Of a stretch of 64,000 bases of DNA, positions 38,340 to 47,087 are shown piece after piece; positions within the stretch are counted from its first letter, which is position 1; every line of letters starts with the position of its first letter. The DNA comes from Maribacter aestuarii (GTDB lineage: Bacteria > Bacteroidota > Bacteroidia > Flavobacteriales > Flavobacteriaceae), in contig NZ_CP107031.2 in assembly GCF_027474845.2 (NCBI RefSeq), positions 1,130,501-1,194,500 on the forward strand, given 5' to 3'. A program made the position numbers and the translations under genes. The notes below the pieces were generated by a model. The model worked only from the letters and a program-made list of their open reading frames with translations. It searched no databases and had not been told where the DNA came from.

Positions 38340-40478
38340 TTAATCCTTAACGCTAGCTAATTTACCATTCTTAATATTGTTCAATTTCAAATCTTGAAGT
38401 ACATTAACCGCTTCCTCGACATATACGTCCTTAGCTAAATTTGTGTGCCAACGGTTTCTCTTTTCCCTTAGCACGGAGTCTTTTGTAAAAAGCTCCTCTT
38501 CATATCTTAGAGACTTAAAGGTTAATTTAGAATCATAATCCGAGAGTGTTTTAAAATAGTCGGACTGTTCTTTATCTTTTTCTTTTTCCTCTTTATATGT
38601 TGTATAGTTCAAGGAAATCTCGGTTTCGTCCTGCTCTCCCTTCAACCACTTGGCGTTCTCCTCTATAAGTTTAATCTGAGGATTGGCTTCCATTCTTCTC
38701 TTACTATTGGCAATCGTTTGTTCGTAATCGATATACCCATCCCAAATTTTATAATCTGCTGGGGTAATTTTATCCCACTTTAACGGATTGGACTGATCAC
38801 GCTCCCCAAGGTCTATATAACTGTACTTATCCGGAACTACAACATCACTCTTAACGCCTTCCAATTGTGTGGAACCTCCATTGATTCGGTAGAACTTCTG
38901 TGTGGTCAACTTAATAGCTCCCAAATCACCATGTTCGTTACTACGTACTATGTTATCCAATGGTATCACATTCTGTACCGTTCCCTTTCCAAAGGTCTGT
39001 TTACTTCCAATAACTATAGCCCTTTTATAATCCTGCATAGCAGCTGCTAAAATCTCGGATGCCGATGCGGAAAGTTCGTTCACCAGGACTACCAATGGCC
39101 CATCCCATTGAATTCTTTCATCCTTATCATCATATACATCTTTACCCTTTCCACTGGAACGTACTTGTACAATCGGTCCATCTTTTATGAACAATCCGGC
39201 CATTTCCACAACGGTTTTGAGCGATCCCCCTCCGTTGTCCCTTAAATCCAGAATCAGACCTTCTGCACCTTCTTGTTTTAATCTTTCTACCTCCTTGGCC
39301 ACGTCAGAAGCGGCATTTCGTTCACTGTAGTCCTCAAAATCAACATAAAACTTAGGTAGGTTGATAATTCCAAATTTTTGGTCCCCCTTAATGATATTGG
39401 CCGATTTTGCGTAGGATTCCTCTAATTCTACAACGTCCCTTGTTAAAGAAACCTCTTGTAAGGAACCATCCACTTTGCGCACGGTCAAATCTACAACAGT
39501 GCCCTGTGCTCCCTTTATCAATTTTATGGCGTCGTCCAAACGCATCCCAACAATATTAATGGGCTCCTCTCCATTTTGTCCTACCTTAATTATCTCATCA
39601 CCTACTTCCAAACTTTGATCTCTCCATACCGGTCCACCGGAAATGATTTCGACAATTTTGGCTCCTTCAGGCTTTTTCTGAAGACGTGCACCAATACCTT
39701 CAAATTTACCCGACATGTTCATATCAAATTTCTCCTTATCGTCCGGTGCAAAGTAAAAAGTGTGAGGGTCAAACTCGTCCACAATCGTATTGATATACTG
39801 TACGAACCAATCCTTTCGTTCCAAATCATCAACAAAATCAAAAAACTCATCTAAGGTGGCCTCTGTAGATTTTCTTGATTCCATCTCCGCCTCTTCGAGT
39901 GAATGGGCACTATGGTCATGATCGTCTCCAACGGCATCGGCATCTTTCTCCATATGACTAATTTTTGAATCATAGGTTCCTAATGTGGCGTATTTCAACT
40001 GCTTTCTCCAACGCTCCTTTAGATCGGATTTATCAGCTGCGAACAACTCTTTGTCATATTCTATACTGATGCTTTCGTCCTGGTTATAGTCGAAAGGTTC
40101 GTTTAAAACATCTTTATAGATATCCTTGGCATCCTCCATGCGCTGTATTAGACGCTCGTAAACCGCATTGAAAAATGTTATATCAGTATTTTTTATTTGA
40201 TCATCTATCTGAAACTTATACTGTTCAAATTCAGCAATATCAGATGCGATGAAATATCTCTTGGTAGGGTCGATTACATCAATGAAATCCTCGAAAACAC
40301 TAACAGAAAAGTCATCATCGATGTCCTTTGGTTCATAGTGTCCTTTTTCCAAAACGTATGTAATCAAATCAAGGAGTAATTTATCCTTGTCGTCGTTCTC
40401 AAAAGATTTATTCGTAAAACTACATGAGGCAACCGCCACGAGCATTACAATTAAGAAATAGGCTAAATTTCTTCTCAT
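38340..40478 (-). CDS. prc: Carboxy-terminal processing (tail-specific) protease
   Basis: A 712-residue S41 peptidase acting in the periplasm. The lipoprotein-like signal ends VAVASC (ATG 40478 chosen; the longer frame starts at a TTG without support). Order: a helical N-terminal domain (about 30-240), a PDZ domain (about 240-330, GDEIIKVGQNGEEPI) that recruits substrate, the protease core with the Ser in NELSASASE and the Lys in GSKQTFGKGTVQ, and the C-terminal DUF3340-type region. Both catalytic residues are present, so it should be active. A terminator-like hairpin sits in its leader. Convergent with msrA. Confidence 0.94.
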   Translation of the reverse strand: MRRNLAYFLIVMLVAVASCSFTNKSFENDDKDKLLLDLITYVLEKGHYEPKDIDDDFSVSVFEDFIDVIDPTKRYFIASDIAEFEQYKFQIDDQIKNTDITFFNAVYERLIQRMEDAKDIYKDVLNEPFDYNQDESISIEYDKELFAADKSDLKERWRKQLKYATLGTYDSKISHMEKDADAVGDDHDHSAHSLEEAEMESRKSTEATLDEFFDFVDDLERKDWFVQYINTIVDEFDPHTFYFAPDDKEKFDMNMSGKFEGIGARLQKKPEGAKIVEIISGGPVWRDQSLEVGDEIIKVGQNGEEPINIVGMRLDDAIKLIKGAQGTVVDLTVRKVDGSLQEVSLTRDVVELEESYAKSANIIKGDQKFGIINLPKFYVDFEDYSERNAASDVAKEVERLKQEGAEGLILDLRDNGGGSLKTVVEMAGLFIKDGPIVQVRSSGKGKDVYDDKDERIQWDGPLVVLVNELSASASEILAAAMQDYKRAIVIGSKQTFGKGTVQNVIPLDNIVRSNEHGDLGAIKLTTQKFYRINGGSTQLEGVKSDVVVPDKYSYIDLGERDQSNPLKWDKITPADYKIWDGYIDYEQTIANSKRRMEANPQIKLIEENAKWLKGEQDETEISLNYTTYKEEKEKDKEQSDYFKTLSDYDSKLTFKSLRYEEELFTKDSVLREKRNRWHTNLAKDVYVEEAVNVLQDLKLNNIKNGKLASVKD

Positions 40479-40565
40479 AAAATTTTCTTTTTTATTCTTC
40501 TTCAAAATCCGGGAATTTGCATATTATGTTGACGTTTAACTACATCACAATTCTCTAAGATACAG

Positions 40566-40590
40566 AAAAAACCATGCCAATAAAGGCATG
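40566..40590 (-). terminator. Terminator-like hairpin in the prc leader (possible attenuator)
   Basis: On the minus strand CATGCC-TTTATT-GGCATG is followed by G and T6, a good intrinsic-terminator shape about 87 bases before the prc ATG. No gene ends ahead of it on this strand, so it may stop leftward transcription from outside or attenuate prc. Confidence 0.45.
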
Positions 40591-40668
40591 TAGATTTAAA
40601 TTTTTGTTAAACGCACCAATTTCAGGATGCTATTTAAAAACGTATTTTTACGGCAATAAGTATATACG

Positions 40669-41453
40669 ATGGGAAAACCTTTGATATTGGTTACCAATGA
40701 CGACGGAATAACCGCCCCAGGTCTCCGCGCATTAATATCCTACATGAAGAAAATTGGCGATGTAGTAGTGGTTGCGCCGGATAGCCCGCAGTCTGGAATG
40801 GGCCATGCCATTACACTGGACAGTACACTCTATTCCAAAAAGATGAAAATTGATTTGGACGAGGCTGGCATAGAGGAATATAGTTGTAGTGGAACACCGG
40901 CAGACTGTGTTAAATTAGCTTTACAAGAGCTATTGAAAAGGAAACCGGATATATGTGTAAGTGGCATAAACCATGGTTCCAATTCCTCAATCAATGTAAT
41001 CTATTCCGGAACAATGAGCGCGGCAATCGAAGCCGGCATAGAAGGTGTTCCTGCCATTGGTTTTTCATTATGTGATTACAGTTGGAACGCGGATTTTTCG
41101 CAAGCCGGCAATTTTATCCAACAAATAGTCTCAGAAGCACTGGCTAATAAAATGCCTAAAGGGGTCGTGCTAAACGTAAACATTCCTAAATTGACGGAAA
41201 AGTATATTAAGGGAATTAAAATATGTAGACAGGCAAAAGCCAACTGGAAAGAGAAAAATTTGATAAGCGTACGAACCCAATGGGTAAGGATTATTACTGG
41301 CTTACAGGTGAATTTGAACTATTGGACAAAGGAGAGGATACGGATGAATGGGCGTTGTCCAACGGTTATATTTCCTTGGTCCCTACACAATTTGACCTTA
41401 CTGCCCACCACGCAATTCAAGAAATAAATACATGGAATTTAAATGAACACTAA
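40669..41453 (+). pseudogene. surE: 5'-nucleotidase SurE, frameshifted by one base
   Basis: SurE is a cytoplasmic stationary-phase nucleotidase. The first frame shows VTNDDGITAPGL (metal ligands D11, D12), PDSPQSGMGHAITL, SGINHGSN and SGTMSAA, then derails after ANWKEK and ends at 41427 with unrelated sequence. The other frame carries the expected tail (FDKRTNPMGKDYYWLTGEF and PTQFDLTAHHAI) to a TAA at 41451. One missing A in the run AAAAA (41254-41258) explains it; the corrected protein has 261 residues. The catalytic part lies before the break. The corrected end overlaps the next gene by 11 bases, as expected for a compact operon. Confidence 0.9.
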
Positions 41454-41727
41454 AAAGGAAATTCTTATAGGAATTTTGGTAGGTATTATAGCAAATACTC
41501 TGGGTACTTTGCTTTACATTTTACTTTTTTCCGATTTGAGTATATCGGAAACTTATCAAGCGGCTGTAAAGCAAGGTCATGTTGGCAGTCTCTTGGCTTT
41601 AGGTGCCATTTTAAACCTCGTTGCATTCTTTGGCTTTTTGAAAATAAAAAGAGATCAGAGAGCCAAAGGGGTTTTAATATCTACCATTGTTACCGCTCTG
41701 ATAATTCTCTACTACAAGGTTTTTTAG
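41443..41727 (+). CDS. Small conserved membrane protein between surE and lpxB
   Basis: A 94-residue protein with three hydrophobic segments (about 8-28, 48-65, 74-92). No known motif. Its ATG overlaps the corrected end of surE, and it stops 1 base before lpxB, so all three are translated together. Conservation in this position among flavobacteria is an expectation I cannot verify here. A role near LPS synthesis is suggested only by location. Confidence 0.65.
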   Translation: MNTKKEILIGILVGIIANTLGTLLYILLFSDLSISETYQAAVKQGHVGSLLALGAILNLVAFFGFLKIKRDQRAKGVLISTIVTALIILYYKVF

Positions 41728-41728
41728 A

Positions 41729-42853
41729 ATGAAATACTACATTATAGCAGGAGAAGCTTCTGGAGACCTTCATGGCTCCAACCTAATCAAAGCTTTGTTG
41801 CGTGTAGACCAAAAAGCAGAGATCAGGTGTTGGGGCGGCGATTTAATGAAAGAAGCCGGTGGAGATTTGGCAAAGCATTATAAGGAAATGGCCTTCATGG
41901 GTTTTATTGAAGTTGTCTTGAACCTGAATGCGATTTTTAAAAACATCGGTTACTGTAAAGAAGATATTTCAAATTTCAAGCCTGACGTAATCGTATTTAT
42001 TGATTATTCCGGATTCAATCTGCGCATCGCCAAATGGGCCAAGGAAAAGGGATTTACAACAAATTACTATATCTCACCTCAAATTTGGGCCTCTAGGGAA
42101 AGTCGCATTGAAAAAATTAAAAGGGATATTGACGCCATGTACGTAATACTTCCTTTTGAAAAGGAATTTTACGAAAAAAAACACGGGTATCCCGTTCATT
42201 TTGTGGGTCACCCATTACTAGATGCAATTTCCAACAGGCCGCCTTTGGATGAGAGAGATTTCAGGAATGCAAACCAATTAGATTCGGGTAAACCCATTAT
42301 TGCATTACTGCCCGGTAGTAGGAAACAAGAAATCCAAAAAATGTTGTCGATTATGATATCCATCACCCCGGATTTTGAGGACTACGAGTTTGTTATTGCC
42401 GGAGCCCCGAGCTTGGACAATGACTTTTACGAGCCTTTTCTTAAAGGAAAAAATGTAAAGTACGTGCAAAGCAAAACCTATGATTTGTTATCGATTGCAA
42501 CGGGCGCTTTGGTCACTAGCGGGACTGCCACTCTTGAAACCGCTTTGTATAAAGTACCGCAGGTCGTATGCTATAAGGCTAACTGGATCTCCTATCAAAT
42601 TGCGAAACGCATAATTACTTTAGAGTTTATTTCATTGGTCAACTTGATATTGAAAAAGGAAGTAGTTAAAGAGCTTATACAGGATGATTTAACAAAAGAA
42701 AAGTTGACCAAAGAGCTTCAACTTGTTCTATCAAGCAAACAAAGAAACTTAATACTAAAGTCTTACGAAGAACTTACCGATAAATTAGGAGGTTCGGGTG
42801 CGAGTGAGAAGGCTGCTAAATTAATTTTTCAAAAGGCTCAAGGCGGAAATTAG
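41729..42853 (+). CDS. lpxB: Lipid-A-disaccharide synthase
   Basis: A 374-residue membrane-associated GT-B glycosyltransferase that joins two acyl-glucosamine units to make the lipid A disaccharide. Family marks: AGEASGDLHGSNLIKAL at the N-terminus, the FIDYSGFNLRIA segment, YYISPQIWASRESRI, FVGHPLLD, LLPGSRKQEI near 200, and VTSGTATLETALYKVPQVV. All are intact and the length is normal. With lptE and lptC elsewhere in the window, it confirms a full LPS-type outer membrane. Confidence 0.96.
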   Translation: MKYYIIAGEASGDLHGSNLIKALLRVDQKAEIRCWGGDLMKEAGGDLAKHYKEMAFMGFIEVVLNLNAIFKNIGYCKEDISNFKPDVIVFIDYSGFNLRIAKWAKEKGFTTNYYISPQIWASRESRIEKIKRDIDAMYVILPFEKEFYEKKHGYPVHFVGHPLLDAISNRPPLDERDFRNANQLDSGKPIIALLPGSRKQEIQKMLSIMISITPDFEDYEFVIAGAPSLDNDFYEPFLKGKNVKYVQSKTYDLLSIATGALVTSGTATLETALYKVPQVVCYKANWISYQIAKRIITLEFISLVNLILKKEVVKELIQDDLTKEKLTKELQLVLSSKQRNLILKSYEELTDKLGGSGASEKAAKLIFQKAQGGN

Positions 42854-42950
42854 TTCTGTTTGTAATTTTCAATTCTATCAGGATTTAGCGTATATCTAAA
42901 ATAATTCTATAATTTTGATGTTCAAGTAGTAGAGACAACACTTGAAATTC

Positions 42951-43517
42951 ATGCGCAAACTATCTTTTTTATTATTGTTCATAGCCATTACAAGTTGTGG
43001 TACCGGTAAAAAAAGTAAGTTGACCAGTAAGGAAAGAAGTATTTCCGTTGCCGCTGCGGATAATGCGCGAAAGGGAAATGAAACACCCGTTAAAAAAGAA
43101 ACAACGGAAACTCCACCATCCTATGGCCATCTTACGAAGGCTGACGGAATAATTAATACCGCCCTCACGTTTTCAGGCGTTCGTTATAAATTTGGAGGCA
43201 CCACCAGAAACGGAATGGATTGTTCCGGATTGCTCTACGTTTCATTTGCGGAACATGATATAAAACTGCCAAGAACCTCAATCCATATGGCAGAGGAAGG
43301 TAAAAAAATAAGAATCAAAGATGTAGAAAAAGGGGATTTGCTATTTTTTAAGACCAGCAAAGGCTCAAAGCGCATCAACCATGTAGGCATGGTGGTTAAG
43401 GTAGAGAATGATGAAATTAAATTCATCCATTCTTCTACTTCACGCGGTGTAACCGTATCATCTCTGCGGGAAGGCTTTTGGAACCACGCATTTGTTAAAG
43501 CCACCAGAATCCTATAA
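42951..43517 (+). CDS. NlpC/P60-family cell-wall peptidase, lipoprotein
   Basis: A 188-residue C40 peptidase expected to cut D-gamma-Glu-diaminopimelate bonds in peptidoglycan stems. I start at ATG 42951 (MRKLSFLLLF) rather than a TTG nine bases earlier. Lipobox ITSC puts Cys16 as lipid anchor. The catalytic Cys is C91 in GMDCSGL, followed by His144 (NHVGMVV) and a polar His160 (KFIHSS). A short, charged linker separates anchor and domain. The stop codon is followed directly by comEC. Confidence 0.9.
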   Translation: MRKLSFLLLFIAITSCGTGKKSKLTSKERSISVAAADNARKGNETPVKKETTETPPSYGHLTKADGIINTALTFSGVRYKFGGTTRNGMDCSGLLYVSFAEHDIKLPRTSIHMAEEGKKIRIKDVEKGDLLFFKTSKGSKRINHVGMVVKVENDEIKFIHSSTSRGVTVSSLREGFWNHAFVKATRIL

Positions 43518-45530
43518 ATGAAATTGCTGGCGTTCGTACCTATTAAATTAACGCTACTTCTTATTCTGGGAATTCTTTTAGGGTACTATTTTCCGTTTGA
43601 TATTCGAATTGCCATAGCAACCACTTTATTTTTTTTCGTAGTTCTTGGCATCCTATTTTTTACCAAGCCAAAAAGTAATTCATCTTTTTATGGGTTTATC
43701 GCAGCGCTTACTACGATTACCTTAGGTATTTTTATAAGTATACAGGCCCAACCATTACATCATAGTAGCCATTACAGCAATTTATCTTTAGAAAGACAGA
43801 AGCAGTGGCAGCTAAAAATAACCGAAGTATTAAAACCCACCCAGTTTTCTGAACGTTATGTAGCCGTAGTAAACGGATTAAATAGCACCCATACTACCGG
43901 TAAAATACTTTTGAGCAGACCGGTGGATACTACTCAGAAACCATTGACAGTCGACGATGAAATTTGGGTATTTTCAGAAATTCTACCCATTAACCCACCT
44001 TTAAATCCACACCAATTTGATTATAAGAGTTATTTGAAGAAGCTGGGTATTTACCACCAATTAAAATTCAACCATTCAAATTTCATAAAAAATGAAAATC
44101 CGGAGTGCACAATTTATGGCTTAGCAGCTGCAGCTAGAGGCTATATCATCAAAAAATTGAAACAGGCTAATTTTGGTGCGGATGAATTAAGTATAATTCA
44201 AGCCTTATTACTTGGGGAACGTTCGGATATTTCAGCTGAAACCTATAACGATTATAAAAATGCGGGTGCCGTGCATATATTGGCCGTTTCTGGGCTGCAC
44301 ATTGGGATACTCCTTTTATTGATCCAGTTTCTGCTTCGCCCTTTGAGAAATAGAACAATCTCTTTACTCATTAGTGTAATCCTCTTATGGGGTTTTGCCT
44401 TTGTTGCAGGCTTGTCCCCTTCTATTATCCGAGCCTGCACCATGTTCAGTTTTGTAGCCTACGCGCTATACTTGAACAGGCCTAGCAACACCTTTAATAT
44501 TTTGGCATTGTCCATGTTCTTTATCCTATTGTTCATTAATCCCAATCTGCTGTTCCAAGTTGGTTTTCAAATGAGCTATGCAGCAGTTTTTGCTATTGTC
44601 TGGATTTATCCATTGCTTCAAAAACTATGGTTTCCCAAGAATAAAATTTTACGCTATTTATGGCAATTACTTTCGGTAAGTGTTGCAGCCCAGTTGGGGG
44701 TGCTCCCTATCAGCATATTTTACTTTCATCAATTTCCAGGATTGTTCTTTATTTCCAACCTTTTAATAGTGCCTGCGATGGGCTTCATTATAGGGACTGG
44801 TATATTGGTTATATTTCTGGCCCTTATCAATCTACTACCAGACTGGTTAGTGCTGCTTTTTAATGAATTGATTGGATGGATGAACAGTATTGTAGGTTGG
44901 GTAGCAGATCGGGAAAGTTTCATATTCAAATCGATTTCCTTCGATTATGGTCAATTGGTTCTTGCCTTTTTTGTAATCGGCATGTTAGTTTATATGTTGC
45001 AGCAAGTTAGTTTTAAGCGCATAGCTGTTTTCTTGATTGCCTTGTTTTCATTTCAATCATGGACCATATTTCAAAACTATGTGGCCTCCTCAACAAACGA
45101 AGTTTTAGTTATGCATCAAACTAAAAATTCGATATTACTCCATAAGAGCGGAAAAAAGCTAGATGTCTTTACCAGTGATTCCAAAGCTTCCGAAAGAGCG
45201 ATAGCGGATTACCGGATTGGAGAGCGGATTGATAGTGTCAACTACAGCGCTTTAACCAACAGTTATGACGTTCTTGGTTTACCGCTGTTGGTCATTGATA
45301 GTCTGGGAGTATATCCAAAACAGGGCTCAGGTCAAATAATTCTTTTGACCTATTCCCCAAAACTGAATCTTGAAAGACTATTTGGAAACACTCGACCAAT
45401 ACAAATCATTGCCGACGGAAGTAATTACAAAAGCTACGTAGAACGATGGCAAGAGACTTGTAAAAAAAACAAAATCCCTTTTCACTATACAGGCGAAAAG
45501 GGAGCTTATTTGTTTGAAAAGAAATTCTAG
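43518..45530 (+). CDS. comEC: ComEC/Rec2-type DNA uptake channel protein
   Basis: A 670-residue multi-pass inner-membrane protein. The competence domain core (about 230-470) has GAVHILAVSGLHIGIL and the helix FQMSYAAVFAIVWIYP. The N-terminal DUF4131-like part (20-190) is present. The C-terminal region (about 540-670) is a degenerate beta-lactamase-like domain without the usual metal-binding HxHxDH motif, a common state in Bacteroidota. ComEC carries single-stranded DNA across the inner membrane in natural transformation. It begins directly after the NlpC gene stop and its end overlaps the convergent transporter gene by 4 bases. Confidence 0.9.
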   Translation: MKLLAFVPIKLTLLLILGILLGYYFPFDIRIAIATTLFFFVVLGILFFTKPKSNSSFYGFIAALTTITLGIFISIQAQPLHHSSHYSNLSLERQKQWQLKITEVLKPTQFSERYVAVVNGLNSTHTTGKILLSRPVDTTQKPLTVDDEIWVFSEILPINPPLNPHQFDYKSYLKKLGIYHQLKFNHSNFIKNENPECTIYGLAAAARGYIIKKLKQANFGADELSIIQALLLGERSDISAETYNDYKNAGAVHILAVSGLHIGILLLLIQFLLRPLRNRTISLLISVILLWGFAFVAGLSPSIIRACTMFSFVAYALYLNRPSNTFNILALSMFFILLFINPNLLFQVGFQMSYAAVFAIVWIYPLLQKLWFPKNKILRYLWQLLSVSVAAQLGVLPISIFYFHQFPGLFFISNLLIVPAMGFIIGTGILVIFLALINLLPDWLVLLFNELIGWMNSIVGWVADRESFIFKSISFDYGQLVLAFFVIGMLVYMLQQVSFKRIAVFLIALFSFQSWTIFQNYVASSTNEVLVMHQTKNSILLHKSGKKLDVFTSDSKASERAIADYRIGERIDSVNYSALTNSYDVLGLPLLVIDSLGVYPKQGSGQIILLTYSPKLNLERLFGNTRPIQIIADGSNYKSYVERWQETCKKNKIPFHYTGEKGAYLFEKKF

Positions 45531-47056
45531 TGAACGTTACCCATTAATTTTTTAATTAACGGTGAGGCAAGGAGCACTAAAATTCCGGCACCAATTGAGT
45601 ATTTTGCTATCAAATCAAAACCATCCGTATAAACGGTAAGTGTATCAAAACCACCAATATTTTTATCGGTGCTTTCTATGGCCAACTGTTTACCAATGAA
45701 ACCAACGACCTGAAAAGCAAATGCAGATGACAAGAACCAAACTCCCATCATAAAGGCGACGATTCTCTTTGGCGATAAATCGGTTATCTTAGATAGTCCA
45801 ACTGGAGACATAAAAAGTTCTCCAACAGAAAGAAGAAAATACATTAACAGCAAATAAGTGAATGGAACCAGGCCATTTTCATTGGCACTTGCACCGCTAA
45901 TTGCCAGAATGTAAAAGCTTATCCCCGCAAATAAGAGACCCAATCCAAATTTATAAGGTGTTCTTGGATTTTTATTTTTTTTACTCAAATAAGTCCACAT
46001 CATGGAGATAGGAATTGCCAATATAATTATGAACATGGAATTAAGTGAGTTGGTTTGAGCCGCAGACATCATTGTCAATTCCACATTACGAGCGGCAAAT
46101 AGAGTGATGACACTCCCCGATAGCTCGTGAAAACCCCAGAAAATTGTCATGAAAAATGTTATGAGAACAGCAACAAAAAGCTTCTTACGTTCATCTAAAG
46201 TCGCCTTTATCATGATACTTCCAAGGTATATTAGAATAGCTACTGCAATTAATTTAAAAATTATATTGACAATATTCTGATCACCTAAAAAACTTCCTTC
46301 AGGACCGAGAGATTTATACGCTGACAATAAATAGGCGATAATGGGCGCTGACAAAACAGTTAGGATAGGGATCAGAACCCCTTGTTTTATACCCAACACT
46401 TTTTTGTTCATTACTTCCTCGTTGGGAGGAAGGCCTCTATCCCCAAAAACATTTTTCCGTATTCCGCTCCAAAAAAATAGAAGCCCTGTAATCATACCAA
46501 CTCCCGCTAATCCAAATCCATAGTGCCATCCGTATTTGTAAGCAAGCCATCCACAGAGTAAAGGTGCAATCCATCCTCCTATATTTATTCCCATATAAAA
46601 AATCGTAAACCCCGAATCCTTTTTTGGATCTCCGTATGGATATAAAGTTCCTACGAAAGTTGATATGTTAGGTTTAAAAAAACCATTACCCACAATTATC
46701 AGAGCAAGGGCTAAAAAGAATGCCATATTATTCTCTATTGCCAAAACAAAGTGACCTATTGCCATTAAAATTCCACCTAGGAAGATGGAATTTCGCATCC
46801 CAAGAATTTTATCGGAAATCTGACCTCCTATGACTGTAGATGCATAAACCAATGAACCGTAAGATGCATAAACGGCGGCAGTAGCAAAATCGCGCTCTGC
46901 TAATGCTTCAAAAATTACATTTACCATGTAGAGCGTTAGCAATGCCCTCATACCATAGAAACTAAATCGTTCCCATAGCTCGGCAAAGAACAAATAAAAT
47001 AACCCTACCGGGTGTCCGAACAATTCTTTTTGATGTGCTGGTTTAGTATTGGTCAT
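45527..47056 (-). CDS. POT-family proton-dependent oligopeptide transporter
   Basis: A 509-residue transporter with about 14 helices of the major facilitator type. The N-terminal ELWERFSFYGMRALLTLYM holds the ExxERFxYY-like proton-coupling motif. The PTR2 signature is seen as FYMGINIGGWIAPLL. It imports di- and tripeptides with protons. It follows a dipeptidyl-peptidase gene by 31 bases on the same strand: one enzyme cuts peptides outside the cytoplasm and the other takes up the products. Confidence 0.93.
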   Translation of the reverse strand: MTNTKPAHQKELFGHPVGLFYLFFAELWERFSFYGMRALLTLYMVNVIFEALAERDFATAAVYASYGSLVYASTVIGGQISDKILGMRNSIFLGGILMAIGHFVLAIENNMAFFLALALIIVGNGFFKPNISTFVGTLYPYGDPKKDSGFTIFYMGINIGGWIAPLLCGWLAYKYGWHYGFGLAGVGMITGLLFFWSGIRKNVFGDRGLPPNEEVMNKKVLGIKQGVLIPILTVLSAPIIAYLLSAYKSLGPEGSFLGDQNIVNIIFKLIAVAILIYLGSIMIKATLDERKKLFVAVLITFFMTIFWGFHELSGSVITLFAARNVELTMMSAAQTNSLNSMFIIILAIPISMMWTYLSKKNKNPRTPYKFGLGLLFAGISFYILAISGASANENGLVPFTYLLLMYFLLSVGELFMSPVGLSKITDLSPKRIVAFMMGVWFLSSAFAFQVVGFIGKQLAIESTDKNIGGFDTLTVYTDGFDLIAKYSIGAGILVLLASPLIKKLMGNVH

Positions 47057-47087
47057 AATCGTATCGGTTTTTTAAAACTTATTTTGG

